Source: an uncultured Lachnospiraceae bacterium
GTDB lineage: Bacteria > Bacillota > Clostridia > Lachnospirales > Lachnospiraceae
Assembly (NCBI GenBank): GCA_947177165.1
Contig: CAMWTP010000010.1
Location: 29,958-93,957, forward strand
Reading direction: 5' to 3'
DNA: 64,000 nt
In this document: in pieces, positions 39,489 through 47,910 of the stretch
How positions within the stretch are numbered: the stretch's first letter is position 1
How the letters are laid out: every line of letters begins with the position of its first letter
The notes under the pieces: generated by a model
Database searches by the model: none
What the model saw: the letters and a program-made list of their open reading frames with translations, nothing else
Told to the model about the DNA's origin: nothing
Translations under genes and position numbers: made by a program

Positions 39489-40243
39489 TTTCATATGAGA
39501 ATGAAAGTTATGGAGATCACACCTAGGTGGTACAATTCGGAGTTCTAAACGGTAACGCCAGATGTCGGGAGTTACATGAGTAACAAAGTTTTTTCATAAA
39601 GTTTCTTCTGAATGAATCTTGATTGGCAAAATCATGCCTGGATTGTATGTATCAGTGGAAAAGATTTTGCACGGGAACAGAGTAGAGGATTTAGTGCAGT
39701 CATCACATTAAAGGATACATACGTGACATCCTTTGTCAATGTGGGTGAAACAGAATAACTGGTGGTTGAGGACGATTTCCCGAATGGGAGAGTAAGACTT
39801 GAAGACGGCAAAATTTTGTTCAGGGGAACGCAGTATAATGTTCTTTTTGCAGTAAACACATTTTTAACAGTCATTTCAGATACATTTCGAGTTTTGGCAC
39901 AGCTACTTCTTATAAATGGAGGCAAAATCAATTTTGGGAATGTTTAGTGTGGGTTTTGATTATGTAATGAGCATACATTTTCATACAGAGAATGTGGATG
40001 TAAACATGGATTTGCAATCCCACTTCTGAATCTGTCTGATATATAAACATATTTTTATAATTTCTTCACAGGAAGATTGTCAAAAATTAAAAATCAGGTT
40101 TTATAGTGAGGATGGAATGTCGCAGTTTTGATTTTTTGTGAAATAGAGTGGGGATAATATGGACACAAATGCAGTATGAGATGTAAAAACGGATGATGAC
40201 GGCGGTCAAAAGAAGTTTTCGAACAGCCTGAGGGGGAATGCAA
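39489..40243 (+). pseudogene. Gene-poor stretch with a broken reading frame (39612-39947)
   Basis: Within this 755-base gap, one frame reads coherently from ATG 39612 to a stop at 39945, interrupted once by an in-frame TAA near 39756. The parts contain HAWIVCISGKDFAREQSRGF and FPNGRVRLEDGKILFRGT segments that look like coding sequence. I do not recognise the protein. The rest of the gap shows no gene; the 3' part must hold the promoter of the agrA-like gene, but I see no strong sigma-A match. Confidence 0.35.
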
Positions 40244-40951
40244 ATGTTAAAAATTGCCATATGTGATGATAGTAAAAAAGATGTGGAGCAGTTGGAAAAC
40301 GCTCTTAATACACTTTGCAGTTATCAAATTGATTATGATGTGTATTTTAGTGCAGTGGATCTGTTGGAATATGTGTCACAGCACAGGGAAAACTACCATT
40401 TATATATCTTTGACATCGAAATGCCCGGTATGACAGGTCTGGAACTGGCAAGAGAGATACGTAAAAGCGGTACGAAGGCACTGTTTGTGTTCCTGACAGG
40501 CTATTCCCAGTATGTCATGGATGTATTTGATGTTGTCACATTTGCTTACATTCAAAAACCAGTCACAGCGGAAAAACTGGATTCGGTTTTGTCAAGAGCC
40601 ATACGATATTTAGAGATGGTAAAACGGGATTTCGTCTTTCATTTCCGGAAAAACCAGTTCCGGGTAAGCTGTGATGACATTCTGTACATTGAAAAGAAGG
40701 GACGCCAGGCAATTATCCATACAGCCGAGGAAAATTACAAGGCAAACATGACAACAAGCTCGATATGGGAACAGCTCGACAGCAGGGTATTTATACATAT
40801 CCATTTGTCCTACATTATCAACATGGGACATCTCCGTTCCATAGAGGGGGACGAGGCCGTCATGGACAGCGGGGAGCGCCTGCTGGTCGCCCGCGCCCAT
40901 ATGCAGGAGCTCAAGGAGAAGCATATGGAATTTGTGAGGAGGACGGTATGA
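40244..40951 (+). CDS. agrA: LytTR-family response regulator (AgrA-like)
   Basis: A 235-residue response regulator: receiver domain with acidic pocket CDD (8-9), phospho-acceptor Asp57 in YIFDIEMPG and the Lys of the KPV motif near residue 108, then a C-terminal LytTR DNA-binding domain (about 135-235). ATG 40244 has GAGGGGG 7 bases upstream; ATG 40238 is too close. Its stop overlaps the kinase start (ATGA). AgrA-type proteins bind paired direct repeats, and two such sites lie at 42497 and 43507. It presumably activates agrDB and the first XRE gene when autoinducer accumulates. Confidence 0.9.
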   Translation: MLKIAICDDSKKDVEQLENALNTLCSYQIDYDVYFSAVDLLEYVSQHRENYHLYIFDIEMPGMTGLELAREIRKSGTKALFVFLTGYSQYVMDVFDVVTFAYIQKPVTAEKLDSVLSRAIRYLEMVKRDFVFHFRKNQFRVSCDDILYIEKKGRQAIIHTAEENYKANMTTSSIWEQLDSRVFIHIHLSYIINMGHLRSIEGDEAVMDSGERLLVARAHMQELKEKHMEFVRRTV

Positions 40952-42264
40952 CCATGGAATATCTTATACGTTTCTGTATCAGTCTGTTTGATCTCGGTGT
41001 ATTCTGGCATTATCTGCTTACTTTTCGGAATAGAAAATATATACCGGAACCGGCCTGCGCATGTGCGCTGCTCCTGCTGGCAGCAGTATGGGCACAGGTT
41101 GATGTGAAGATAAACCCTTACTTCAACCTGCTGGTTTTGGCCGCAGTTCTGACGCTCGTGACACTGTTTTTTGAAGGGAAGGCCGGATCAAAGGCAGTAA
41201 GTGTTGTGATATTTACAGGGACGGGGATTGTCCTGGAGCCTGTCGGGATGCTCCTGCTGTATGCGCTGCACTACACAGAGGGGGAGAGCTCCATATATCT
41301 GTACTATCTTGTCACGGCGCTCTGTGCATTTATCAGGGGAAATGTCATTTACATGCTCTGCAGGTTCATGCGCCGGAAAGAGCTGAACCTTTTAAAACTT
41401 CCAAAAGAGATCGTGATGGTACTTGTGCTGGTATTTGCTTCCTCAGTCGTGAACTGCTGTTTTATCACGATCCTGTCCATGGAGACGGACAGCCTTAAAA
41501 GCAGGTTCATGTGCATCAGCATCATCGGCTCCATCGTACTGACTTACTATTTCATGCTTTACATGATAGAAAGAGTCAGCTTCCTTGTCAGGAAGCAGCA
41601 GGAGGACGAAATCTACATGGAAGAGATGCGCTATAAGGAAACCTATTATGCCGAGGCGGAAAAGCGTAACGCATATGTACATAAACTAAAGCACGACATG
41701 GAAAACAGGCTGTTAGGATTTTACCATCTGGTCGCTGCAGGGGATACGGAAACGCTGCTGGAGCAGATTACTGTATTCGGCAGGGAGCTCGGACAGGCTG
41801 ACGCAGACAGCTATTCGGTAAATCCTTCCGTGGACACCGTGCTCCGTTTTAAGCTAGGCGCGGCAAAGGCAGAAGGGATAAAAACGGATGTGCAGATCCA
41901 CATACCCGGGAAAATGCAGATTGAGTATGGCGATATCGGCGTGCTGTATGGGAACCTGCTTGACAATGCCATTGAAGCCTGCCGGAAAGTGTCGGGGACG
42001 GAGCGCTTTATCAGGGTTGAAAACAAATATGTGTCGGGAAGCCTTCTGCTTGTGATCATAAACAGCAAGGAAAAAGGACAAAACAGCCGCCTCAAAACCA
42101 CCAAGAAGAATACGGATATCCACGGATATGGAATCGCAAGTGTCCGCAGGGTAGTGGAGAAATATCGCGGAGTTGTCCAGTTTATGGATAAAGGGACTGC
42201 CTTTGAGGTATCGGTAATGCTGTATGGTATTGGTGCATCGGCGGATGGGGAGCGTGATACTTAG
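40948..42264 (+). CDS. agrC: GHKL sensor histidine kinase (AgrC-like)
   Basis: A 438-residue membrane kinase: about six hydrophobic segments in residues 1-210, then the dimerisation region with phospho-acceptor His near 249 (LKHDMENRLLGF) and a GHKL ATPase domain with NLLDNAIEAC near 333 and HGYGIASVRRV. AgrC proteins sense a cyclic peptide and phosphorylate AgrA. ATG 40948 overlaps the agrA stop and has GAGGAGG upstream; ATG 40954 is also possible. A MITE-like repeat begins at the stop codon. Confidence 0.9.
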   Translation: MTMEYLIRFCISLFDLGVFWHYLLTFRNRKYIPEPACACALLLLAAVWAQVDVKINPYFNLLVLAAVLTLVTLFFEGKAGSKAVSVVIFTGTGIVLEPVGMLLLYALHYTEGESSIYLYYLVTALCAFIRGNVIYMLCRFMRRKELNLLKLPKEIVMVLVLVFASSVVNCCFITILSMETDSLKSRFMCISIIGSIVLTYYFMLYMIERVSFLVRKQQEDEIYMEEMRYKETYYAEAEKRNAYVHKLKHDMENRLLGFYHLVAAGDTETLLEQITVFGRELGQADADSYSVNPSVDTVLRFKLGAAKAEGIKTDVQIHIPGKMQIEYGDIGVLYGNLLDNAIEACRKVSGTERFIRVENKYVSGSLLLVIINSKEKGQNSRLKTTKKNTDIHGYGIASVRRVVEKYRGVVQFMDKGTAFEVSVMLYGIGASADGERDT

Positions 42265-42421
42265 GAGCTGTTCAAAAATAACCTGCACATCTTGACTTGT
42301 CTATTTCTCCGACTGCATATATCAAAAAGCCTTGCCGTAGCCCGCTACGCCTACGTTTTTTGATATACACATTCGAAGAAATATCTTGTGCAAGCTGCAC
42401 ATGTTATTTTTGAACAGTTCC
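42264..42421. mobile_element. MITE-like palindromic element between agrC and agrD
   Basis: A 158-base sequence has matching ends (GGAGCTGTTCAAAAATAAC on the left, GTTATTTTTGAACAGTTCC on the right) and can fold on itself almost end to end, with TATATCAAAAA/TTTTTTGATATA arms near the centre. TTA flanks both sides, a possible 3-base target duplication. It begins on the last base of the agrC stop codon. Its left end also resembles the 207-base repeats at 44869 and 49452 (shared GACTTGTCTATT and end sequence). No transposase inside. Confidence 0.75.
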
Positions 42422-42496
42422 TTAGATAAAGGATTGGAAAATATGTTTGTATTTCGGACATTGAATCAAGAAAACCGATGCCAAAAATACAAAGTG

Positions 42497-42556
42497 TTAC
42501 ACTTAACCGACAATCCGTTACACTTTGAAAATTTTTCATGATTTATGTGTTATACT
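42497..42556 (+). promoter_or_regulatory. agrDB promoter with paired LytTR-type direct repeats
   Basis: Two TTACACTT direct repeats (42497-42504, 42518-42525) are 21 bases apart, two helical turns, followed 25 bases later by an extended -10 TGTTATACT (TATACT 42551-42556). The -35 region is poor, as expected for activator dependence. The same layout with the same spacing recurs at 43507. This fits AgrA-type binding at agr promoters; the binding itself is inferred. Confidence 0.8.
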
Positions 42557-42677
42557 GTGGAATGCATGGAAACTGTTTCAAGCAGACACATGACATTACG
42601 GGGCTGTAGAAAAATGAATGCAGCAGTTATGCAGGAAAATTTCTGCAGTCACCAAAATTAAAAAGGAGAAAAATATC

Positions 42678-42854
42678 ATGAAAAAATTCAATGTGGCAGT
42701 GAAAAGGGAAGTGGACAGGCTGGGGGATATGGCATTGAAGGGTGTCGCGTCGGCGGCGCTGAAAGTGACAACAGTGAATGTACGTACATGCTGCTGGTTC
42801 GTGCTCGGACAAGACAAACTGCCTGACGGCGTGGACAGGCTGCGCAGGGTTTAA
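42678..42854 (+). CDS. agrD: AgrD-like cyclic-peptide autoinducer precursor
   Basis: A 58-residue precursor with an amphipathic N-terminal helix, a core around TCCWFVLG (residues 37-44) and a charged C-terminal tail beginning QDKLPD, the cut-away part in AgrD peptides. The thiolactone could form through Cys38 or Cys39; the double Cys is unusual. AAGGAG lies about 11 bases before ATG 42678, and agrB starts 10 bases after the stop. It is exported and cyclised by AgrB and sensed by AgrC. Confidence 0.8.
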   Translation: MKKFNVAVKREVDRLGDMALKGVASAALKVTTVNVRTCCWFVLGQDKLPDGVDRLRRV

Positions 42855-42864
42855 GGGAGGCGGT

Positions 42865-43449
42865 ATGAAGATGGCAGCAGCAGTGGCAGAGAAGATTACC
42901 GTAACACTGGCTGACAGGGGCATTATACCAAAAGAGGATGCAGCACTGTACAGATACGGGATAGAAAACGGCATAACAGTTGCCGGAAACCTTCTGGCGT
43001 CCGTCCTGTTCGGGCTGGTAATAGGGAGACTGGGAAATATCCTTGTCTTCCTGTTCTTTTACGGATCGCTTCGAAGTTTCAGCGGGGGAATACACTGTAA
43101 AAGCAGGGCGGGATGTTTTACAGCGTCCATACTGATCTTATTTATTCCAGCATATCTGTGTGACTGGGCATCAGGGCTTTCACTTCCGATAGTTATCATC
43201 GGAGGTCTTACTGCGATGGCGGTGATACTGGCGTTAAGCCCAGTGGAAAGTGCCAACAAGCCGCTCAATGATGAAGATTTTAGTTATTACGGGAGGATGA
43301 GCCGCTGCATTGCCGGGTGGCAGGCCTGCACCCTTGTGACGCTGTACTGCCTGGACAGGCTGGACTATTTTTATGCAGGATACAGCAGCATCGTACTGGT
43401 GGCAGTTTTCCTGATCCTGGGTAAGATTTCTGTAAAATACCACACTTAG
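42865..43449 (+). CDS. agrB: AgrB-like autoinducer processing and export peptidase
   Basis: A 194-residue membrane protein with four to six hydrophobic segments and the AgrB active-site pattern RSFSGGIHCKSRAGC, placing the catalytic His77 and Cys84. It cuts the C-terminal tail of AgrD and helps form the thiolactone. GGGAGG is only 4 bases before ATG 42865; ATG 42871, two codons on, has more normal spacing and may be the real start. It is in an operon with agrD under the paired-repeat promoter. Confidence 0.9.
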   Translation: MKMAAAVAEKITVTLADRGIIPKEDAALYRYGIENGITVAGNLLASVLFGLVIGRLGNILVFLFFYGSLRSFSGGIHCKSRAGCFTASILILFIPAYLCDWASGLSLPIVIIGGLTAMAVILALSPVESANKPLNDEDFSYYGRMSRCIAGWQACTLVTLYCLDRLDYFYAGYSSIVLVAVFLILGKISVKYHT

Positions 43450-43506
43450 CAGAGTTTCTTTTCCTGTTTCCGGCAGGGGCTGTGTATGTAAGATTTCAAC
43501 AAAGTA

Positions 43507-43566
43507 TTACACTTAACCGACAAAGCGTTACACTTTGCTTGATTTCCTGTTTTTTTCTGTTATACT
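43507..43566 (+). promoter_or_regulatory. Second promoter with paired LytTR-type repeats, upstream of XRE gene
   Basis: TTACACTT at 43507-43514 and 43528-43535 (21-base period) and TATACT at 43561-43566 reproduce the agrDB promoter almost base for base, including the CACTTAACCGACAA block and the 25-base distance to the -10. It should place the XRE gene at 43633 in the same quorum-sensing regulon. Confidence 0.8.
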
Positions 43567-43632
43567 GTGCAGGGCGTGGTTGAAAACCTTTAGCCATGTC
43601 TAGGACAGAATAAAAGGCAGAAAGGGCAGTTA

Positions 43633-43977
43633 ATGGATAACAGGGAGAATTTGTACAGAATGATAGCCGGAAATATCAGAAAGGAACGCGAAAGGCTCCA
43701 TATCACGCAGGCAGAGCTTGCAGAGAAAGCCGACATCTCCGTGGATACAGTCAAGGGGATCGAACATTGCAGGCGGTCGATGAGTCTCGATACATACCTC
43801 GGCATCGTGCAGGCGCTGGAGACTACTCCGGCAGCACTGATGAGCCGGGAGCATCAGGAAAAGTATATGGAGCGGTTTTGTTTTATGATGGGACAAAGGA
43901 GCAGAGGCGAGGTAGAATTTGTCCTTCATATGGTGGAGCAGCTTTTAAAGGGGCAGGACTGCTATCTGAATGAATAG
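43633..43977 (+). CDS. XRE-family helix-turn-helix regulator (1), likely agr-controlled
   Basis: A 114-residue protein with a Cro/CI-type helix-turn-helix at residues 8-65 (ITQAELAEKADISVDTVKGIE) and a short helical C-terminus. It follows a promoter with the same paired repeats as agrDB, so it is probably a quorum-sensing output. Its 3' end lies inside a terminator hairpin. In integrative elements such regulators often control excision or transfer; here that is inference. Confidence 0.85.
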   Translation: MDNRENLYRMIAGNIRKERERLHITQAELAEKADISVDTVKGIEHCRRSMSLDTYLGIVQALETTPAALMSREHQEKYMERFCFMMGQRSRGEVEFVLHMVEQLLKGQDCYLNE

Positions 43978-43993
43978 CAGCCCTGCCCTTTTT
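43951..43993 (+). terminator. Intrinsic terminator overlapping the XRE (1) stop
   Basis: GGGCAGGACTGCTAT (43951-43965) pairs with ATAGCAGCCCTGCCC (43974-43988) with one mismatch, followed by TTTTT. The stem includes the last codons and stop of the gene. Confidence 0.9.
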
Positions 43994-44136
43994 GCGTCCC
44001 ATAACCATGCCGGATCTGCAAAAGGTGTACAATATTCACCCTAAAACAGATGGTTTAGTCACTCTGCAAAATCACACGCCTGTCGTAAAATGGGAGAAGC
44101 TTAAGCAAATAAACAGACGTCGGAAAAGAGTGCGGA

Positions 44137-44469
44137 ATGCAGTATTATGATAAGAAGGTCGTGGGTGCCAGAATGAAGGAGACGAGAAGGAGACGGGGAC
44201 TGACGCAGGCAGAACTTGCGGCACGCCTGGATTATTCCAGCGAACGCCAGCTGCAGCGGATCGAGAACGGGGAAACTTCGTGTTCGGTGGACAAGCTGAT
44301 GGAAATAGCGCAGGTTTTGGAAGTTACCACGGATTATCTTCTGTTGGGGACAATGGAAGTACAGGGGGACAGATTTCAAAGGTGTCTTGCTAATAAGACG
44401 GAAAAGCAGACAGAGTACCTGTACAGGCTGTTAGAGGCAGCTGGGGAAAATATGGGATTATTGTGCTGA
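44137..44469 (+). CDS. XRE-family helix-turn-helix regulator (2)
   Basis: A 110-residue protein with a Cro/CI-type helix-turn-helix (LTQAELAARLDYSSERQLQRIE, about residues 22-43) and a short C-terminal dimerisation-like helix. It lies behind the terminator of the first XRE gene and so has its own, unidentified promoter. No paired TTACACTT repeats precede it, so it is not obviously in the agr regulon. The ribosome site is weak, but an earlier start is not available. Confidence 0.8.
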   Translation: MQYYDKKVVGARMKETRRRRGLTQAELAARLDYSSERQLQRIENGETSCSVDKLMEIAQVLEVTTDYLLLGTMEVQGDRFQRCLANKTEKQTEYLYRLLEAAGENMGLLC

Positions 44470-44868
44470 TAGAATATAGGTGTTAGTCGATGAGTGTGTT
44501 GAGGCAGTATTTTGATATAGTCTAAATACTGTGGGCAGTGCAGATATTGATTGATACCTATATTTATTTCGTCAAAGGATATGGAACGAATGATTTATAA
44601 ATTTGATTTTGGGTATTTATTTGGTTCCTAATTTTTTGTCAGTGCTGCTTTGTCTATTTCAATGATTGTACATTAAAATTCATGTAGATAAGGGCTGGTA
44701 TTTTTTGCTGGTTGATGAGATAAAAGAACGTTTTGGCCAATTCTGTCCCTTGTTGGATATGATAAAAAGTGATAGAATAATACAAAATATTCTTGTGAGA
44801 AATGACAAGAGTAGGAATGTTATGAGATATTTGGACAAAAGTCGAGTATGATAATGGGAAAAAGTGAT
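44470..44868 (+). other. Gene-poor AT-rich stretch with a possible gene remnant
   Basis: No complete gene is seen. A frame at about 44681-44851 reads as a plausible protein tail (GWYFLLVDEIKERFG, NDKSRNVMRYLDKS) but has no good start or ribosome site. It may be a fragment cut off when the inverted-repeat cassette arrived; the repeat begins 17 bases after its stop. Confidence 0.35.
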
Positions 44869-45075
44869 TGATAATCGTGTATTATCGATTGAATCAAGGA
44901 ACTGTTTAGAAATAATCTATGCATTTTGACTTGTCTATTCTTTCACAGTTCATAATTGGTAATTGAAAGTTATCTGTCAGTTTAATGGAAATTGGTTAAA
45001 TTGAATAAAGCAAAATAAAGAATAATTCCCGTTTATTGATAGTTGGTAAGTAGTAAAGAGGTATTTTGCAATTCA
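44869..45075 (+). repeat. Left 207-bp inverted repeat of the TIR/radical SAM cassette
   Basis: This segment is the reverse complement of 49452-49658 with only two differences over 207 bases. Its inner end reaches to 78 bases before the radical SAM start. From 44898 it carries GGAACTGTTTAGAAATAATC, similar to the end of the MITE at 42264, with GACTTGTCTATT shared further in. A further 29 bases outside that end are also duplicated, including a small GATAAT/ATTATC palindrome. Confidence 0.95.
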
Positions 45076-45153
45076 ATGGACAATTTTGGATTATGCAATT
45101 TGTGATGTAGGATATTATTTTGACATTTTTGGATATTATGGGAGAAAGATTTT

Positions 45154-46239
45154 ATGGAGTATTTCATTTATATAACAAATGATTGTAATTTAAAATGTAA
45201 GTATTGTTCGGTCTTGTTAGATTGTGAAAAAAATAATTTACCAATTAAGCCCACATATAGTTACGAAGATCTTATGACATTTATTAGAAAAACGCAAGTT
45301 TCTAATATGGATAATGAAATTTCTATATATTTTTTTGGTGGAGAGCCGTCATTAGAATATGACAATATAGAAACACTTATTAATATTGCAAAAAAAGAAT
45401 TAGTAGGCTTTGATTTAAAATTTGTTCTTCATACAAATGGATTATGCCTTGATGTTTTACCAGATAAAATCCTTGATGAATTAACACTAATAATGTTTTC
45501 AATAAATTATGAAAAAATCCCACATCACATACTATACCCAAGCTATTTTTCAATAGTTATAGATAATGCATTGTCTATAAAGATGAGAAAAGATATTCCT
45601 ATTATTGCGCGTCTTACTGTCACAGAAGATACCAGTATATATACTGAGCTTTTACAGGTAAGTAACTTTTTTGATTATGTGTATTGGCAAATCGAGAATT
45701 GTGATAATTTTAATAATCCAAAAATGTTTAAAGATACCTATACCTATGAAATCAGGAAAACCTTTGAATATTGGATTAAATATCTTGAACAGGGAATAAT
45801 GCTGAAATATATTCCGTTTATGGCTGTTTTAAAGTTCTTGTTTTTTCATGATCGTAACGATAATGAATTTTCCTGTGGCTACAGCCGAGGGATGATATAT
45901 ATACAGACAAATGGAAAATGTTATGCATGCAGTGACAATGTTGAAGGAAATATTCACTATATGGGAGACATTTTTAAAGGAGTCAGTCTCCCTGGTCACA
46001 AATTAAGTGAATTCAGATGTAATGGGTGCTCATATCGTTCAATTTGTATGGGCAGGTGTGGTCGAATGCATATAGAATTTTCAAAAGAACATATCAACGA
46101 CTATTGCCAAATGAATCAAGCAATGTTTAATTTGTTTTTGGATAACAAATTACTACTAGAAGGTTTAATCAAGAAATATCCATTTTTTAAATCGGAACTT
46201 GAAAACTGGATTTTAGAATATACAGAGTTTACACCATGA
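45154..46239 (+). CDS. Radical SAM/SPASM enzyme, putative peptide- or small-molecule-modifying
   Basis: A 361-residue radical SAM enzyme: CNLKCKYC places the 4Fe-4S cysteines at 11, 15 and 18, and FFGGEPSLEY is the GGE motif. The C-terminal cysteine-rich part (CGYSRG, GKCYACSD, CNGCSYRSICMGRCG) is SPASM-like and would bind auxiliary clusters, as in peptide-modifying enzymes. It most resembles enzymes annotated as putative peptide-modifying radical SAM proteins. No precursor peptide gene is visible beside it. GGGAGAAAG precedes ATG 45154 and its stop overlaps the kinase start (ATGA). Codon use is far more AT-rich than the flanking sugar and element genes, pointing to separate acquisition. Confidence 0.85.
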   Translation: MEYFIYITNDCNLKCKYCSVLLDCEKNNLPIKPTYSYEDLMTFIRKTQVSNMDNEISIYFFGGEPSLEYDNIETLINIAKKELVGFDLKFVLHTNGLCLDVLPDKILDELTLIMFSINYEKIPHHILYPSYFSIVIDNALSIKMRKDIPIIARLTVTEDTSIYTELLQVSNFFDYVYWQIENCDNFNNPKMFKDTYTYEIRKTFEYWIKYLEQGIMLKYIPFMAVLKFLFFHDRNDNEFSCGYSRGMIYIQTNGKCYACSDNVEGNIHYMGDIFKGVSLPGHKLSEFRCNGCSYRSICMGRCGRMHIEFSKEHINDYCQMNQAMFNLFLDNKLLLEGLIKKYPFFKSELENWILEYTEFTP

Positions 46240-47129
46240 TTATACAGAGAACACTAAATGATTTAGCAGATTGGAAAGATTTTTTAAAAAGTGAAAACAT
46301 AGTTGAAAACCTTGTAAACCCTATTCTTGAGCAGTGCAATATTTCTGTCAATAGTATTAAAAAAATAGATTTGGGAACAAATGCAATATTTGATTTGGGC
46401 AATTATATACTTAAAATTTATGCTGTAAATGAAAATTCAAACAGTAAATCAGATTGCATTAGAGAAAGTATTTTATCTAAATTACTTATATCATCTCATT
46501 ATCGTGTGCCAACTATTGTTAAAACAGGGTGCATTAATGACCGATATTCTGTATATTATAATGTGATGGAAAAATTTAATGATTTAATTCCAGTTTGCAA
46601 TATTTTATCTAATCCTAATTCATTAAATTATATAGCATTTCTTAAGGAGCTCCATTCACTTATAAATTGCATCCACTCTTTGCAAATTGATCTAAATATT
46701 GTTAATTCATACTCAAAATCAATTATGGGAGAATTATCAGGGCGAAATGAATATGTACAATATGTGAATAAATATTTAACAACTAATCATTTTGAGTTTG
46801 GAATAGTACATGGGGATTTATCAGAAACCAATATTTATTTTAATAACAAAGGCGAAATTATTATTTTAGATTTTGAAGATTGGATGTATGCACCTTTCAT
46901 TGTTGAGTATCCAACGATATGTTTTGAACTATTAAAAACGCCATATATTATCAATGATTACTTTGCCAATATACCCAAAAACAATTTAATAGAAATGTTA
47001 ATAGCGGGTATATTATTGCATCATGAATCTACCAGATTTCTAAAACTTATAGCTTCAAAATTTTGTAATACTATGGGATTACTAGGAATAAAAGAATTAC
47101 GATCATTTCTATCAGACTGGCTTTTGTAG
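46236..47129 (+). CDS. Aminoglycoside-phosphotransferase-like kinase
   Basis: A 297-residue protein kinase-like phosphotransferase. HGDLSETNI (His192-Ile200) is the catalytic loop with Asp194, and LDFEDW holds the metal-binding Asp. The N-lobe has NYILKIYAV with the ATP-binding Lys. Relatives phosphorylate antibiotics, sugars, choline or natural-product intermediates; nothing here fixes the substrate. It is translationally coupled to the radical SAM gene and its last 18 bases overlap the convergent TIM-barrel gene. Confidence 0.82.
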   Translation: MIIQRTLNDLADWKDFLKSENIVENLVNPILEQCNISVNSIKKIDLGTNAIFDLGNYILKIYAVNENSNSKSDCIRESILSKLLISSHYRVPTIVKTGCINDRYSVYYNVMEKFNDLIPVCNILSNPNSLNYIAFLKELHSLINCIHSLQIDLNIVNSYSKSIMGELSGRNEYVQYVNKYLTTNHFEFGIVHGDLSETNIYFNNKGEIIILDFEDWMYAPFIVEYPTICFELLKTPYIINDYFANIPKNNLIEMLIAGILLHHESTRFLKLIASKFCNTMGLLGIKELRSFLSDWLL

Positions 47130-47897
47130 AGAAGCTTTTATATTTTCCAAGGCAATACTATATTTATTTATGTCATTTTCTAAAATAAAGAATATGTCAT
47201 TATAATTTAGTAATTCTGTAAGTATTTTTTTTAAATTAATTGAACCATTCATTCCGTAAGCAATATGCAAGTCAGAAACCTTCCAATTATTGTGTATATG
47301 AAAGCTTTGGATAAAATTAAGATAGTTTCTATATATATATGGCGAAGAAAAAGCAATATTAGCATGGCCAACATCATAACAGAACTTTACATTGGGATAT
47401 CCACATTTAATTATAGTATCTAAATCACCAATTTGGCTTCCTAGTCTTTTTACTTCTAAGCTATCAAAATCATTTTCTACATTTACATAAACAGAAGAAT
47501 CTATTGCATATTTAGACAATACTTTCAACGATTCACATAAATTTTTCAATAAGGCTTCTCTAGAACATGACGCAGAAAACGCATATCCCATATGATAATT
47601 TACAAAAATACATGAAGTTTCTTTGGCAAGCTTAATAGTTTTACATGCGACGCTAATCCAGCTTTTTCGAACATCCTCTATACTTTCACTCAAATTTATA
47701 TATCCATAACTATGTAAACTATAGGTAATTTTGTATGTACTCAATAATTTTTGTATTTTTCTAATTAATCTTTTTTGATTTTCAAATGGAGTATCATCTA
47801 AATAAAATTGGATATGCCCAATAATATCTATGTTTTGCAATATCAACTCATAACATGCATTAATTTGATCAATATCTATACTAATACCAATTACCAT
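47112..47897 (-). CDS. Xylose-isomerase-like TIM-barrel protein (AP endonuclease 2 family)
   Basis: A 261-residue TIM barrel of the sugar phosphate isomerase/epimerase type. Likely metal ligands are the Glu in VNVENDF, Asp and His in CYDVGHAN, His in SFHIHNN and Glu in FILENDI. Members isomerise or epimerise sugars, or act on other small molecules. It lies 13 bases downstream of the TIR-GNAT gene on the same strand, with GAGGAA before its ATG, so the two form an operon. It converges with the kinase gene. Confidence 0.8.
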   Translation of the reverse strand: MVIGISIDIDQINACYELILQNIDIIGHIQFYLDDTPFENQKRLIRKIQKLLSTYKITYSLHSYGYINLSESIEDVRKSWISVACKTIKLAKETSCIFVNYHMGYAFSASCSREALLKNLCESLKVLSKYAIDSSVYVNVENDFDSLEVKRLGSQIGDLDTIIKCGYPNVKFCYDVGHANIAFSSPYIYRNYLNFIQSFHIHNNWKVSDLHIAYGMNGSINLKKILTELLNYNDIFFILENDINKYSIALENIKASLQKPV

Positions 47898-47910
47898 TTT
47901 AATTCCTCAT

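Noticed and set aside
40765..40947. N-terminal extension of the AgrC-like kinase
   Set aside because: The upstream part overlaps agrA out of frame and reads as Arg/Gly-rich noise; ATG 40948 with GAGGAGG and the ATGA overlap is clearly the start.
44666..44851. 61-codon frame as an independent gene
   Set aside because: The start would be TTG with no ribosome site; it is treated as a remnant.
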